NCBI GenBank assembly: GCA_024734495.1
Contig: JALMQS010000099.1
Span: 71,119,335 to 71,183,334 of the forward strand
DNA: 64,000 nt
Direction: 5' to 3'
Source of the DNA: Forficula auricularia
Lineage: Eukaryota; Arthropoda; Insecta; Dermaptera; Forficulidae
Position numbers and translations under genes: made by a program. Below are positions 33,601-43,200 of the stretch, piece by piece. Position 1 is the stretch's first letter. Each line of letters opens with the position of its first letter. The notes below the pieces were generated by a model that was given only the letters and a program-made list of their open reading frames with translations, was not told where the DNA came from and made no database searches.

Positions 33601-35830
33601 ATGTGAAATGTGAGTCAGGATTAATCCTGGCTCTCTCAGCCACCCGCTCTGAATCTGAATTAATTTGTTCTGAAGCCGAAAGTGTGAAAGATTTGTAAAT
33701 AAATTTGTGTTGGTCTTTTGTCTTGTAAGAGGCGGCCCGCTCCTCAGAGGCCCAATAAATAAAATGTAAAACTGCTAGCTCACAACAAGGACATTTTATA
33801 GGGCAGAGAAAAAACAAACAAAATTTGATATTGTTGTTGTGGAAAGAAATTTTTTTTTCACATTTATTTTTCTACAACTTACTATCGTAATATTAAATAG
33901 CAGTTTTACTTGGACGATGCTGCAACTCTGTTTCTTTCGAACGATATTAATACCTACGTTATATATGATAAAAAATGGATTTAGCAGGTTCTAAGGCGAC
34001 GATATGTTAAATTGTATTATATATATTTTAAAAATCATTTTAAGAATATTATTATTATTATAATGCATAGTGTTAAATTCTTATTAACTATAAGTACTCT
34101 ATAAATATGGCTTTTATTGAAAAATCAAATAAAAAATAAGGGGGGAGGGCAACTTCCCCTTGTCCTCGTCCCCCTAATCGCCCCCCCCCCCCCCCCACTA
34201 CCCAGATGTGTATCATAGTGTCTTCTGCTTGCTGGCATATGGTCTTGCTCTCAATACTATTCTTCTACATCTTATTCTATCCCAACTCTTTTTTGCTTCT
34301 TAGTTCCATTCTTTTGCCTCTCAATATAGTTTTCCCTTGCAAAATCCCTTTTTATATATTTGTAAAATGGGCATAGCCCCCGCATGAAATTTCGGGCCCG
34401 GGGCCCAAAATCTGGAGCGGGTTCCTTATGAAATAAGTCTGTCTTTTTTATGAAGTAGAATATAATTAGTAGAGATTGTGGTGTTGGTGCAAGGTGAAAC
34501 ATCTTTAATAAAGATAAGAGTAAATAAATATAATATTTATTTACTCTTATCTTTATGAAGTAGAATAATAAAAAAAATTTAAATCAGATTACTATAATGT
34601 TTATTTTATATAAAATTCTTGTGGTGGGTCTTCAGGGTCTTCAGGGTTTTATGAGCCTCATCCACCACAAGAATTTTATATAAATAAAAAAAATGTTGCG
34701 GCCGGTTCCGGGCCCCTGGGGGGACCCGGGCCCGGGACCCACGGGTGCACCTGGACCCCCCTTGCGGGGGCTATGAATATGGGCAAAAAGATCCATCTTT
34801 CTCTAATTTTCCTGTATCGACTGTTCCATTTTCAGCTCCTTATCCATTTTATTGACTAATATCTCTAGCATACCATCTTTAAATATTTTCTCAATATCCG
34901 GTTGTCCTGCCTCATTGAATCACGTTATCATCTTCTTTCCTCATTCTGTAGGGCTTCTATTCTGAAGATTTCCCTAAGGCATATTTTATTCCATCTGTGT
35001 TCCTCTATTCTCCCCAGACGCAATAAATACTTTCAGGCCTTATTTTTTGCGTCTTAACTCCATGTCATATATCTTCTCTGCTCCTTCCCTATATTTTGGC
35101 CTTCAACCCCCCTTGCAATTTTATCTCCCTCTTAGTTATTCTTCTATCCAACCCTTCAATTCTTCTTCTACTATTTCCTCTGCATTTGAACATAACCATA
35201 TATCATAATGAATACTCTGCATGATCTTCCTACTATAAGAAAGGAATCCATATTCTTCGTAGTGAACCAGATGTTCATATTAGTTCACCATGCTTACCTA
35301 TTCTCTTATCTTCTAACTTCCATTCTGTATTTAGGGTGCTTTAACTTTTTCCAGGTAATTATGCAATGGGCGATCAATTTCAGCCGTGGAGTATGTCGCG
35401 ACTCCGGCTTATGCGTTACTACCTCTATTATGGCTGGGTGGCGACAGTAACGTCTAAAGGATCTCCATATACCAACTCATTGAACCAGCTGATCTATCGA
35501 CTTCGTGAATCTGGAATTCTATTCTATTGGGAAGGTGACACAGCACGGAAATCTATAGGCATTCGGCGAACTCTTGCGGTGTCAAATAGTCTTTTGAAGG
35601 TGAATATTACATGAATTATACCTTCTATGCCAATTTTATCATAACTTATACTATAACAAATATTATTGTTTTAGGAGAATCCACCAGTTGAACCTTTGGA
35701 ATGGCATCACATTCAAGGAACAATGCTTGTTCTATTCTCTGGCTGTCTTTTAGCCTTTCTAATTTTCCTCGGAGAGATTTTATACAGTCGTTTAAAAAAA
35801 ATAAAATTAACTAAACACCGCAGACATTGA
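19933..35830 (+). CDS. Ionotropic receptor (IR; variant iGluR chemoreceptor), multi-exon
   Basis: Exons: 19933-20138, 23551-~23719, 23790-~23967, ~25530-25583, ~25717 or 25735-25972, 26113-26326, 26405-26613, 28767-28826, 31326-31473, 32205-32422, 35355-35599, 35675-35830. The last seven junctions are unambiguous and in phase. It starts with a signal peptide (MCLLLSLLISTLFIS). S1 lobe: RFTTIDYPPYHFF then DGLEIRIVKELANKLNGSFE; M1: WLALGLTLLIVPTALALI; pore/M2 side: GFARIAFLSFGYSLFATIG; M3: SYSSGLSAILTVQR followed by PIDTIYDL (iGluR SYTANLAAFL equivalent); S2; M4: MLVLFSGCLLAFLIFLGEIL. IRs are ligand-gated cation channels for odour, taste, humidity or temperature in sensory neuron membranes. The exon 4/5 border is uncertain, and exon 2 may use a GC donor at 23720. 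Subfamily not assigned. Gr follows 1.4 kb downstream. Confidence 0.9.
20775..21330 (+). repeat. Long direct repeat, copy 2
   Basis: Second copy of 18985-19595, in IR intron 1. Shared text includes AAAATTTTCCCTTGAATCTA and GTTACC(C/T)CAGATTATATGTA. Confidence 0.8.
21420..22135 (+). repeat. Interspersed repeat family X with G/C homopolymer runs, forward copy
   Basis: Blocks: TTTCGAAATATCTCAAAA, AATTGAGCGAAACCATGG, a doubled ACAGACCTACACTCTAGCT (about 21650 and 21690), a G-run at 21917-21939, then GAAAATGTCTCATTATGTGA and an end near CATCAGCTTATTTT. Parts recur at 15230-15410, 28080-28390 (reverse), 41990-42530 (reverse), 43000-43560 and 58620-58980. No coding potential. Superfamily unknown. 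Confidence 0.65.
24826..25391 (+). pseudogene. 5'-truncated LINE (non-LTR retrotransposon), family L1a copy 1
   Basis: The open frame at 24826-25287 gives the C-terminal thumb/tail of a reverse transcriptase: YKAQIRPCLEYSSHLWRGAS, SLATLNAIQKRVIKLIGDPA, SLDSLAHRRTVSVLSLYYRY, then a frameshift near 25185 relative to the 36-kb copy. The pattern Q(I/L)RP.LEY...W ...L...Q.RA.. ..I is typical of jockey/CR1/RTE-type insect LINEs. The 3' UTR holds GGCCTTTAGGGGTTGCACCT, a GTTGCACC-TTTTT-GGTGCAAC hairpin and an A tail at 25380-25391. It lies in the IR intron between exons 3 and 4. Confidence 0.85.
26658..26817. mobile_element. MITE, CGAGGGGTGAACCGCG family, copy 2
   Basis: 160 bp, inverted relative to copy 1. 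Ends are CGAGAGGTGAACCGCG and CGCGGTTCACCCCTCG; flanks ATTATACT and ATTATAAC look like a slightly decayed 8-bp duplication. Located 45 bp after the donor of IR exon 26405-26613. Confidence 0.85.
27469..27619. mobile_element. Near-perfect hairpin element, ~150 bp
   Basis: Arms of about 68 bp mirror each other (TCGGTTGTCTGTAAAGTCGG on the left; its complement at the right end) around a short centre near 27545. Only a few mismatches, so it is young or maintained by gene conversion. Non-coding, in an IR intron. Confidence 0.85.
27690..27795. repeat. Fragment related to the foldback element at 50473-50679
   Basis: Shares CTGCTTTGACATAAAACAAG (cf. CTGCTTTCACATAAAACAAG at 50530) and the ATATTTCGTT block. 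Degenerate. Confidence 0.55.
28080..28390 (-). repeat. Repeat family X, reverse partial copy
   Basis: Reads in reverse as the family seen at 21940-22080: CACTATCAATTTCACATAAT, GAGTCATTTTCATA and TGCGAAATTTCG are shared with 42240-42320. Confidence 0.6.
28523..28692 (-). mobile_element. tRNA-derived SINE, type S1, with exact 14-bp target duplication
   Basis: On the minus strand it opens GGGTCGGGTTGGTCGAATGG (A-box like) and has GGGTTCAAG (B-box like) about 45 bases on; it ends in an A tail (T run at 28523-28530 on +). It is flanked by exact AACATTGTTGAACT at 28509-28522 and 28693-28706. The 3' body is short. It lies 74 bp upstream of the 60-bp IR exon. Confidence 0.9.
28886..28985 (+). repeat. 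Family R1t 3' end
   Basis: CATAACTTTGCTTGAAACGT, then GATTTGGACCAATGTACAGA, then a TA tail, nearly identical to 15145-15225. SINE S2 is inserted into the TA tail. Confidence 0.6.
28986..29175 (-). mobile_element. tRNA-derived SINE, type S2, with 12-bp target duplication
   Basis: Minus strand starts GGGGTGGTCAGATAGGC, with TAGGCGGTAGCG (A box) and GGTTCGAATCC (B box) at tRNA-like spacing, then a non-tRNA body (GGCTAGAAAGGCCGAAAAGCC) and an A tail (T run 28986-29002 on +). It is flanked by ATATATATAGAT on both sides (28974-28985 and 29176-29187). Confidence 0.92.
29385..29450. repeat. Fragment with GGAGTCGG/CCGACTCC inverted motif
   Basis: AGCAGGGCTGTGGATTCGGA and GTCGACTCCGACTCC form a short inverted motif of a kind often seen in insect repeats. 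Too short to assign. Confidence 0.4.
30185..30820. mobile_element. Possible solo LTR
   Basis: A ~600-bp island of balanced composition in AT-rich DNA, with no ORF, an AATAAA at 30717, a CA microsatellite, and terminal-like TGATGAGTTCC and ...CATCCTTCA. This is how a solo LTR looks, but I could not fix a flanking duplication or find a second copy. It may be another non-coding element. Confidence 0.35.
30605..30641 (+). repeat. (CA)n microsatellite
   Basis: About 18 uninterrupted CA units. They create artificial long Cys-Val reading frames on the other strand. Confidence 0.98.
31740..31900. mobile_element. Imperfect palindromic element
   Basis: AAGAGGTTATCATCTACTAG at about 31743 is mirrored by CTAGTAGATGACAACCTCTT ending about 31898. 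The arms are about 50 bp with a short spacer. In an IR intron. Confidence 0.7.
32556..32872 (+). repeat. Direct duplication, ~185-bp period
   Basis: AAATTCGGTATTTGTTTTGA (32556) and AAATTCGGTATTTTTTTTGA (about 32739) start two copies that both run through CTCGAAAAAATCTGAAATGA to ATAGAAAAATAAAAT. In the IR intron after exon 32205-32422. Confidence 0.9.
33038..33712 (+). pseudogene. R2-like retrotransposon C-terminal endonuclease fragment, copy 1
   Basis: The plus strand, read through frame breaks, gives PETTAHIIQCCDRT (zinc-knuckle tail), KRHDAVVRCLADDLIKKGMR, RKPDIVAKD and VWVLDVQIVSALAGLGVAH. The RKPD...LD pair fits the PD-(D/E)XK restriction-like endonuclease of R2/NeSL-type site-specific retrotransposons. 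A frameshift at about 33235 (GGGGGGT) and others kill it. The 3' UTR includes the complementary pair AGAGCGGGTGGC / GCCACCCGCTCT. 5'-truncated. Confidence 0.75.
33765..34006 (-). mobile_element. MITE family M1, copy abutting the R2-like fragment
   Basis: CTGCTAGCTCACAACAAGGA to ATGGATTTAGCAGG and CTAAGGCGACGATAT, in reverse of the 5636 copy. Its left part is replaced by R2-like sequence, and ATATCGTCGCCT also appears at 33035, so the R2-like piece may sit within this element. Confidence 0.6.
34370..34790. repeat. Mosaic of GC-rich and palindromic repeats
   Basis: Contains a perfect 41-base palindrome centred near 34536 (AGATAAGAGTAAATAAATAT and its complement), an inverted pair about 34610-34682 (ATAAAATTCTTGTGGTGG mirrored), and G/C-rich blocks with GGGCCC near 34395 and 34715. 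The block GGTGCAAGGTGAAACATC is shared with 52715-52760 in reverse. Confidence 0.6.
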
Positions 35831-35841
35831 ATATTATAACG

Positions 35842-35847
35842 AATAAA
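35842..35847 (+). promoter_or_regulatory. Putative poly(A) signal of the IR gene
   Basis: AATAAA begins 12 bases after the IR TGA stop. Close but plausible for a short 3' UTR; further AATAAA-like sites follow. Confidence 0.35.
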
Positions 35848-36089
35848 TTTTCGTTTCATTAATAATAGTAGTAGGATTACATAAAATTATAATAAATAAT
35901 TGAGATTAGAGAGTAGAAAATATTACTTATTAAATATCAAGAAATGTAAAAAAAAAAGAAATCTAAATTAATTTTACCAAGTAGCAGATTTTAATTTTAT
36001 AAGAAAAAACTCGTAGGGGCGCATACAGCCCTTCAAAAATATAAGAAAAATTATCTGTAACATTTTAGATTAAATGATTAGATTGCCCT

Positions 36090-36982
36090 CCAATCCGGTA
36101 CATTGTTACGCAGATGACAGCACCCTAACACATAACGCCCCTGCATCGCATAAAAACCGTGCAGACATTGCCTCTTCAATTAATTTAGACTTATGCAAAC
36201 TTAAAAACTGGGGATCCCAAAACTTAGTTAACTTCAATGCAGGGAAAACTCAGTGTTGCCTTATTTCTAGGCGCGTCGACAGAAACCTCCCAAACATATC
36301 ATTCGACTCAAACTCACTAGAATTCAGGGATAAAATTTCAATGCTAGGCGTAACTCTAGGGTCTGACCTTTCATGGAATGACCATATCTCAACCACTGCT
36401 AAAGCTGCAGCGCGCAAGCTTGGTCTCCTATTTAGGTCTAGACGCTGTTATACTCCCAGTCAACTTCTTATCTAAGCATTCTCTTGCTACACTGGATGCA
36501 ATTCAGAAGCGAGCAATTAAACTAATAGGAGGCCCGGCTCTAACCAACTCACTCGACTCCCTGGCTCACCGAAGAACCGTTTCTGCCCTTTCCCTGTACT
36601 ACAGATACTATCACGGTGTCTGTTCAGTCGAGCTGAAATCACTTATCCCCCCTAATGCCCTCTTTACGAGAAACACGCGGTTTTCTAACGCTCAGCACCC
36701 CTTCGCTGTCAAATTGGATAAAAGTCGAACAAGCGCTTTCGCCAACTCTTTTATCCCTATGACCTCCAGAGACTGGAACTCGCTCCCTGCCACCATCTTT
36801 CCCGCGACTTATAACCTTCAGCTATTTAAGACCCGTATCCACAGATACCTTCGATCTCCGCCCAACCCATAAAATTCTTTCTTCTTCTTTTCACGATGGA
36901 GGGGCCAACCGAGGCCTTTAGGGGTTGCACCTTTTTGGTGTAACTCTTTCACTCATCATTATCATTAAAAAAAAAAAAAAAA
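36090..36982 (+). pseudogene. LINE fragment, family L1a copy 2, with reverse transcriptase YADD
   Basis: Begins within the RT palm: HCYADDSTL (catalytic YADD), then LCKLKNWGSQNLVNFNAGKT, LEFRDKISMLGVTLGSDLSW, KLGLLFRSRRCYTPSQLL. A ~65-bp internal deletion near 36474 removes the YKAQIRP...RGAS segment that copy 1 has and shifts the frame into KHSLATLDAIQKRAIKLIGG through SFIPMTSRDWNSLPATIFP and the stop at 36870. The 3' UTR hairpin and A tail follow (to 36982). It is the best copy for the C-terminal sequence. Lies between IR and Gr. Confidence 0.9.
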
Positions 36983-37240
36983 TAGAGAACAGCCTTATTG
37001 ATTTTTCTTTAATCATATAAATCAATTAACTTTTCGAACGAAAATAAATATACCTATTTTATGAATTTAATTCCATTTTAAGTTAATAAATTATTTTCTA
37101 TTGATTATCTACTCACTTCAAACTAAATGTTTAATCAATCAAATGAAAGAAACTATTGATAAAATATATTTAGCCTTAGATATCATTTTCTGAAATTTGT
37201 TAAAAATTCTCTATATTAAATACACTTTAAATAAATCGTG

Positions 37241-40200
37241 ATGTTAGAAGTAGATTATATTGATTCGAATAGACTAATTGCGTGTATTTTGAAAAATGTT
37301 GGTTTCTCATATTTAAAAGTGTCAGGAAGTCACCATAATCGTGAATTTAAAATTGTTTACATAGGTAATTTGATTGGAGTTTTATTTATACTGATTATCG
37401 TTTCAGTTCAGATTTTCTACGTTTTCCACGATCAAAGAAATTTTGATAGCTTTACACTTTCCTATACACTAGGACTAGTAAGTAAATGAAATAAATATAT
37501 TATACGTATATAGGTACTATATTTCTACCTTTCGGGAGTGTTGATGTATTGAATTTTTTTGTTGTTTTTGTGTTTAAAAATATCTGAAATTTGGAGAAAA
37601 ATCATTTTTATGCATGTCTTGATACACTCCTTAAATTTTGATAGGAAGAGTTGCGGGAAGCTAGGATTAGAGAAGTCCTAGTAATAATATAATAAACTAT
37701 TAAAAAACTTGTAATTTTTGATTTAATTAAATTTGTATAAATTAATTCCTTAATTTTAATATAAGTATAATTATTTGCAATCAAAAGAATAAATGAATTG
37801 ATTAATTTAATAAATCGAAATTGTTTTAAAGTCTTTAGCATGAATCATAACCATGCCAGAAAATATTTTTAAAATCATTCTAAAAATTTGTACCTAGTTT
37901 CCATTATCTTTGGGCTGCCTTTCCATCAAGTCCTCATTTAATTAATTAAATCAAAAAATATATTTATAATGGTTTAATAAGCAAAACATATCGAGTCTTG
38001 AAAAAGTTTTCAATTTTTCGACTAATTTAAAATTTATATTTTGCGAATTTTTTCAAGTTGGATAATTGAAAAGTTTATTATAACTTATTGAAATAATATG
38101 TCGTTTATTTGAAAAAGTTCTATTAATTTATTTTCTTAATTAAAAAAATTAAACCAATTATTTTACATTAATTAATGTATACCTTGTATTTTAGCTTCGA
38201 TTTCGGAGATTTCTTCTCCACCATCGAGTGTCCTTATTCATATTTAGTCCGTGTTTTTAATAAGAGGAAAAATCTAATTAGATAAAAAAACCTCTTTTCC
38301 GATAATTATTTAAATTCCATTATTCCCCAATCAAATCGATTGGTATCCTTCCTCCTCCTCCTCTCATTTTTTCCTTAATTAATTAAAAAAATTTATAAAT
38401 TTAAATATATAATTTTATTTTGTAGTGAACTATTAGTAGATTTCTAATAAGTGTAATAATTATAATAATAGATATTAAATAAAATGAAATTGAGAAAACA
38501 TCTATTTATTAATTTATTATTTTTAAACAATTAAAATATTAATCAAATAAATTAGGGAACGAAGAAAAGATTTTTATATTATAGACAAAAGGATCAGCTG
38601 GGTTCGAACCCGGGATCCTCGTATGTGCGCTCCAAGAAGATAAAAGTCGAGGGGTGATCCGCGATTGGAAGTAGGTGTACACCTCTTTGGAAGTATTTTG
38701 GAAGTACTTGATAATATTTGGAAGTACTTGGAAATATTTGCAATTACTTGGAAATATTTGGAAGTACTTGGAAATATTTGCAATTACTTGGAAATATTTG
38801 GAAGTACTTGGAAATATTTGGAAGTACAAGTTGAAGTAGATGTACATCATATTAGGTCGCGGTTCTCCCCTCGATAAGAGATAAAGCTCTTATAAATGCA
38901 TCGCAGCGCACATACGAAGATCCCGGGTACGAGCCCCGGCTGATCCTTTTGTCTATAATATAAAAATCTTTTCTTCGTTCCCTAATTTAATTTATCTTTC
39001 GACGCGGCCTCATTGTGGTTGCGCCCTGGAGTAAAGAAAAAAATTATTTTCGACCTTTGAGTTCGCAATCGAGTGGGAGGCGTTTGGATGTAATTAATAA
39101 AATATTTCAAAAAAGAGGTTTTCTTCATTTTTTAACCTGAAATTCTAAAGCTATAGAGCCCAAAATCTAATGAGTTATTCCCAGTAAATATACACAAATA
39201 GGGATTCTAAAATAAACTTTCTACAAATTTTCGTTTTTGTCTATCGGAATCAAGAGAAAAAGACACACATATAGACAGAAAAAAAATCATGATTGAAAAT
39301 TGGGACGTCATTTCGACCCCTCCACGCCTCCAATTTACAGTTTGTAGAACAAGTAAGAGAAAAAGCACCGTCTGAACCGGCCTTTAGAGAAAGGCTGGTC
39401 TGGTTTAATTGCTCGCTTCTGAATTGCATTTAGGGCCGGTTGTATGTCGCAATGTAAATGCTTTTTACCACTCACACAGGGTAGATGGTAATTGGAGGGA
39501 CTGGGATGGCCAATCAGATGCCAGGCACTGGCCCTTAGTGTGGCAAGAGAATGCCTGGAGGCTCCTGTCCACACATTTATTGAGAAGTAATTATAAAATT
39601 TACAAGTATAAAAACAAAATATCTAATTTGTTTTTATTTTATTTTCAATTTAAATAGTTTTTATTCTTAATGATTTTTTTTTTTCATTAAAGTAAATGAA
39701 AAGAAAAAACTGTATGTATAAAGCGGAACTTTCTCCATTGAGGGGTGTATATCAGTTATTTGAATTGCTCAGAAGCCAATGCAATTAAGTCCATAAAACA
39801 AAAATGATGAATATTGATGTTTTTTTAAATCCCAGCCCCATTAGAAAACAGTCAAATGAAATAAAAAGTAGGCCCTATTGAGAATAACAGTAACAAGGAA
39901 TAAAACTTTTTGTACTAAAGAGAATTAACTAAATTTATTTGATAAGAATTTATGACAATTTAGAAATTTTCCAAAAGTGGACTTGGGTGGCTTCTGAGCG
40001 ACTCATTTTAATATCCAAAACGTCCCATGGGATCCGAGAATTTAATTTTTTCAAAATTATTTATTTTATTTATTCATTTTTTTTTTGTTTTTTGCAAGCT
40101 ATCGTTTAGAAATGTCCGAAATCTGAAGAAGAAGAATTTTCAAACATAGATTTTTGTCTGTCTGTCTTCTGAATCACGTTACTCACGATAACACAAAAAC

Positions 40201-43200
40201 AAAATATTGTGGAAAGTTTATTCAACAATTAAAATTCTTGTATTAGGTTGTTTCAAAAGTTTTGTCCGTTTTAATGTCATGTTTTTTTGTAGCTCCATAT
40301 CTCAATAAATATTTATTCTACTGTGTCGTGGTATATACTGATCGATAGAGAATTTTGTACTCTATACATTGATGCTGTTCATTTTTTTCCAAATTTTAAT
40401 TTTTTGCCTCTTTTCAGGTTATTACTAGATGATATCGTTAAGTGATTTTCGGCCAATTTTTCTCTACGAATTCAAATTGAACCAAAGCGCTGCCGAAACA
40501 GTCCGAAAAATTAACCAGTCATTTGACAATTATAGTGTTAATGAACGCACTGTTCGACTTTGGTTTGCAAAATTTCGTTCCGGAGATTTTAGCCATATTC
40601 CCATTGCAAATAACTTGTTTGATTTCGAGTTCAATAATTTCAAATTAAAAATGAGAATATCAGGAAAAAAACTTTGAATTGTTCCTAAGAAGCTCTTGAA
40701 AAAATAGCTAATGAGTAAATTCGTATCGATAGGTAAAATGTAAGTTTTATATTAAGCATAGACGCCAAATAGGGTCCCAGGATACTTGATTATCAATTGG
40801 GCCCCTTTAAGAGAAATTTGGAATCGGTGTAAATTTTGTTGATGGGTGTGAAGTCTTTAAAAATATAATTTTCCACGAAATTTCATTTTATAATTATTTT
40901 TGCAATGAAGTGTTTAAATAGTAAATTAATTTAGTTGAATAAAAGATTTCACTGTCGATGGTAACAGAATTGTTTTTATTTTAGGTTAAAAATAAAATAA
41001 CTGTAACTAATTTGAAATATTTGTGATAGACTGATGATGAAGGCTATGCCTTCGAAACTATAGTCTCTAGAAATAATTAAAAATTATTTTATTTAAAAAA
41101 CAGAAGACTCTCTCATTTTATTTTATTTTTAACCTAAAATAAATTAATTTATATTGTGTAAATTATTTTTTCAATGATTTATTTAATGCATAACTAATAT
41201 TTTTGTAACACCTTTTTTCAGGTATGTGAACAGTTGATGACAATTTTGTTATTATTTTTTGCATTTTGGAATCGTGAAAAAGAATTGAATTGTATAGAAC
41301 GATTGAACAATCTCTCAACTCCTTTGGACTCATTTATAAATACTTTTTCTCGGAAAATGATGATATTCTATCTTTTATTAAATATTATTTCAATAACGAT
41401 TGCAGAATTATTGCGTTATCTTACAAAATTTAGTTCAATTTCTAAACAATATTTGGTAATAAATCTTATGTTGAAATTCTTATCCAATCTTTGGCCCATT
41501 AATTTTTTAATATATCCATCATTCTAATCAGTGGAAGATTAACTAAATTGAGAGCCCTATACGCAATCTGATTTCCGAGTCCCTCATCATTACTTCCCGA
41601 AAAGAAAAAAATTTCACAGCATACGATCGGAAAAATATTATTTTCAATAAAAAAATAAATTCAACTCATTAAAAAAGGCATTGAGAGAATATACAGAAAT
41701 TAAATTACAAATGAAAGTTTTTGCCGAGAGTAGCAGAATTTTTATATATTGAAGGAGACAATAAAAGAGTGTGTCTTCTGCTGGAAGTATAAATTTTATT
41801 TATCTATAACGAAACTATAGTCTCGTTATAAATAAATAAAATTTATACTTCCAGCAGAAGACACACTCTTTTATTGTCTCCTTCAATTAAATTACAATTT
41901 GGGATCGATGCGTGGGCCTTGGGCGACCTTTTGGTTAATCCGCCGCTGATTATAAAATATTTTAAACCGAAATTTTTCTATTTTACTCTGATTTGTACTA
42001 TTTCCCATTAAAATAAACTGATGTGCACATCCACATGACTTTACCATGCATCTGGCCCCTCTCTTATATTTAATACTTAGTAAAATTATTTATAATTATT
42101 TACGAATAACCCCCTCTTAATTGTGGGTTCATTAGCAATTTTTAATATCTCCTTTTAATTATGAGACTATTTTATTAGAAATATCAGCTTTCTTCGATTT
42201 TTGTTTGAAAATATTTTAACCCCCCCCCCCCCCGCTCGTTTTGGTCACTATCAATTTCACATAGTGAGTCATTTTCATAAGGACTTTTTTCGGGTGCATA
42301 TGCGAAATTTCGTACAAATCGATCAGGGATTTATATTGATGCTTCTAATTTTTCTGAACCCCTCCCCCTATTTTGGCCCCCCGAAAAAAATAATCTCTCT
42401 TTTATTATAGGTTTATTTTATAGTATTCATTTTTCTTGTTTTTTATTTTGAAAATCTTATAATTTTCATTTTTAAACCCCCCCCCCCCCTTAATTATTTG
42501 TTAGATTTCAACCAGAATCTAATCAGCTCTACGACGATGACGGAATAGTTCTTTTTGTGAAATATGCTTTGAAAGTCCTTGCATAAAGCTATCTGATACA
42601 AATCATGTTGGCCACTGAGATCGGTTAAGGTTGGGCTCACAAAAGACACCCCCCCCCCCCCTTCTCGTCCTCCTTTTGTCACCACTAGGGCCCCCTCAAT
42701 TTATATGGTGGTACTTTCATGTCACCCTGTACATAAATATGAATAATGATAAAATCACCCTCGGTTCTAACAGGATCAGTTTTTCTAGATAAAAAGGACT
42801 TCCGTAACGGGTCTATTGTATTCCATTTTCTTTCTTTTGTCAAAATGATCTTTTATGAATAAGGGATATATTTCAATTTCATATCGAAGTAACTAAAAAT
42901 TAAAAATATAAAACTGTCTGTACTAAATAATTCGTTAAGCTTTTTTACTTTACCATAGAGGGTATGGTCAATTATTGAAATCGTGCATGAAAAAAGAGGT
43001 TTTTTTCCTTCTTTTTTTCGAAATATCTCAAAACGGCTGAAACTATTTTGATTAAAAAAATTAAGCGAAACCATGGAATTTCTGTCTACAAAAAGCTCTA
43101 ATAAGTAAACATTGAAAAAATTATATTTTTTGAGATAATAATTGTTTTATCAAAATGTCTCTTAGTTAGTCTGTCTGGTTGTTAGTCTGTGCGTTACCAA

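Larger units (their letters stand above)
38553..38985. mobile_element. Inverted pair of tRNA-like SINEs (type S3) enclosing a MITE
   Basis: Left copy (reverse, 38553-38647) and right copy (forward, 38874-38985) mirror each other: TTAGGGAACGAAGAAAAGAT on the left, its complement on the right, with GGGTTCGAACCC and GGTACGAGCCCC (B-box like) inside. The MITE 38648-38873 lies between. A related SINE is at 63330-63520. Part of Gr intron 1. Confidence 0.75.

Noticed and set aside
38539..38877. Repetitive ORFs on both strands with SKYFQ and LEIFGSTWKY repeats
   Set aside because: Translations of the minisatellite inside the MITE and of the flanking SINE.
41456..41527. Continuation of Gr exon 2 to the TAA at 41525
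   Set aside because: Read-through would truncate the receptor; the donor GTAATA at 41456 joins in phase to a good downstream exon, and all other exons are also phase 0.
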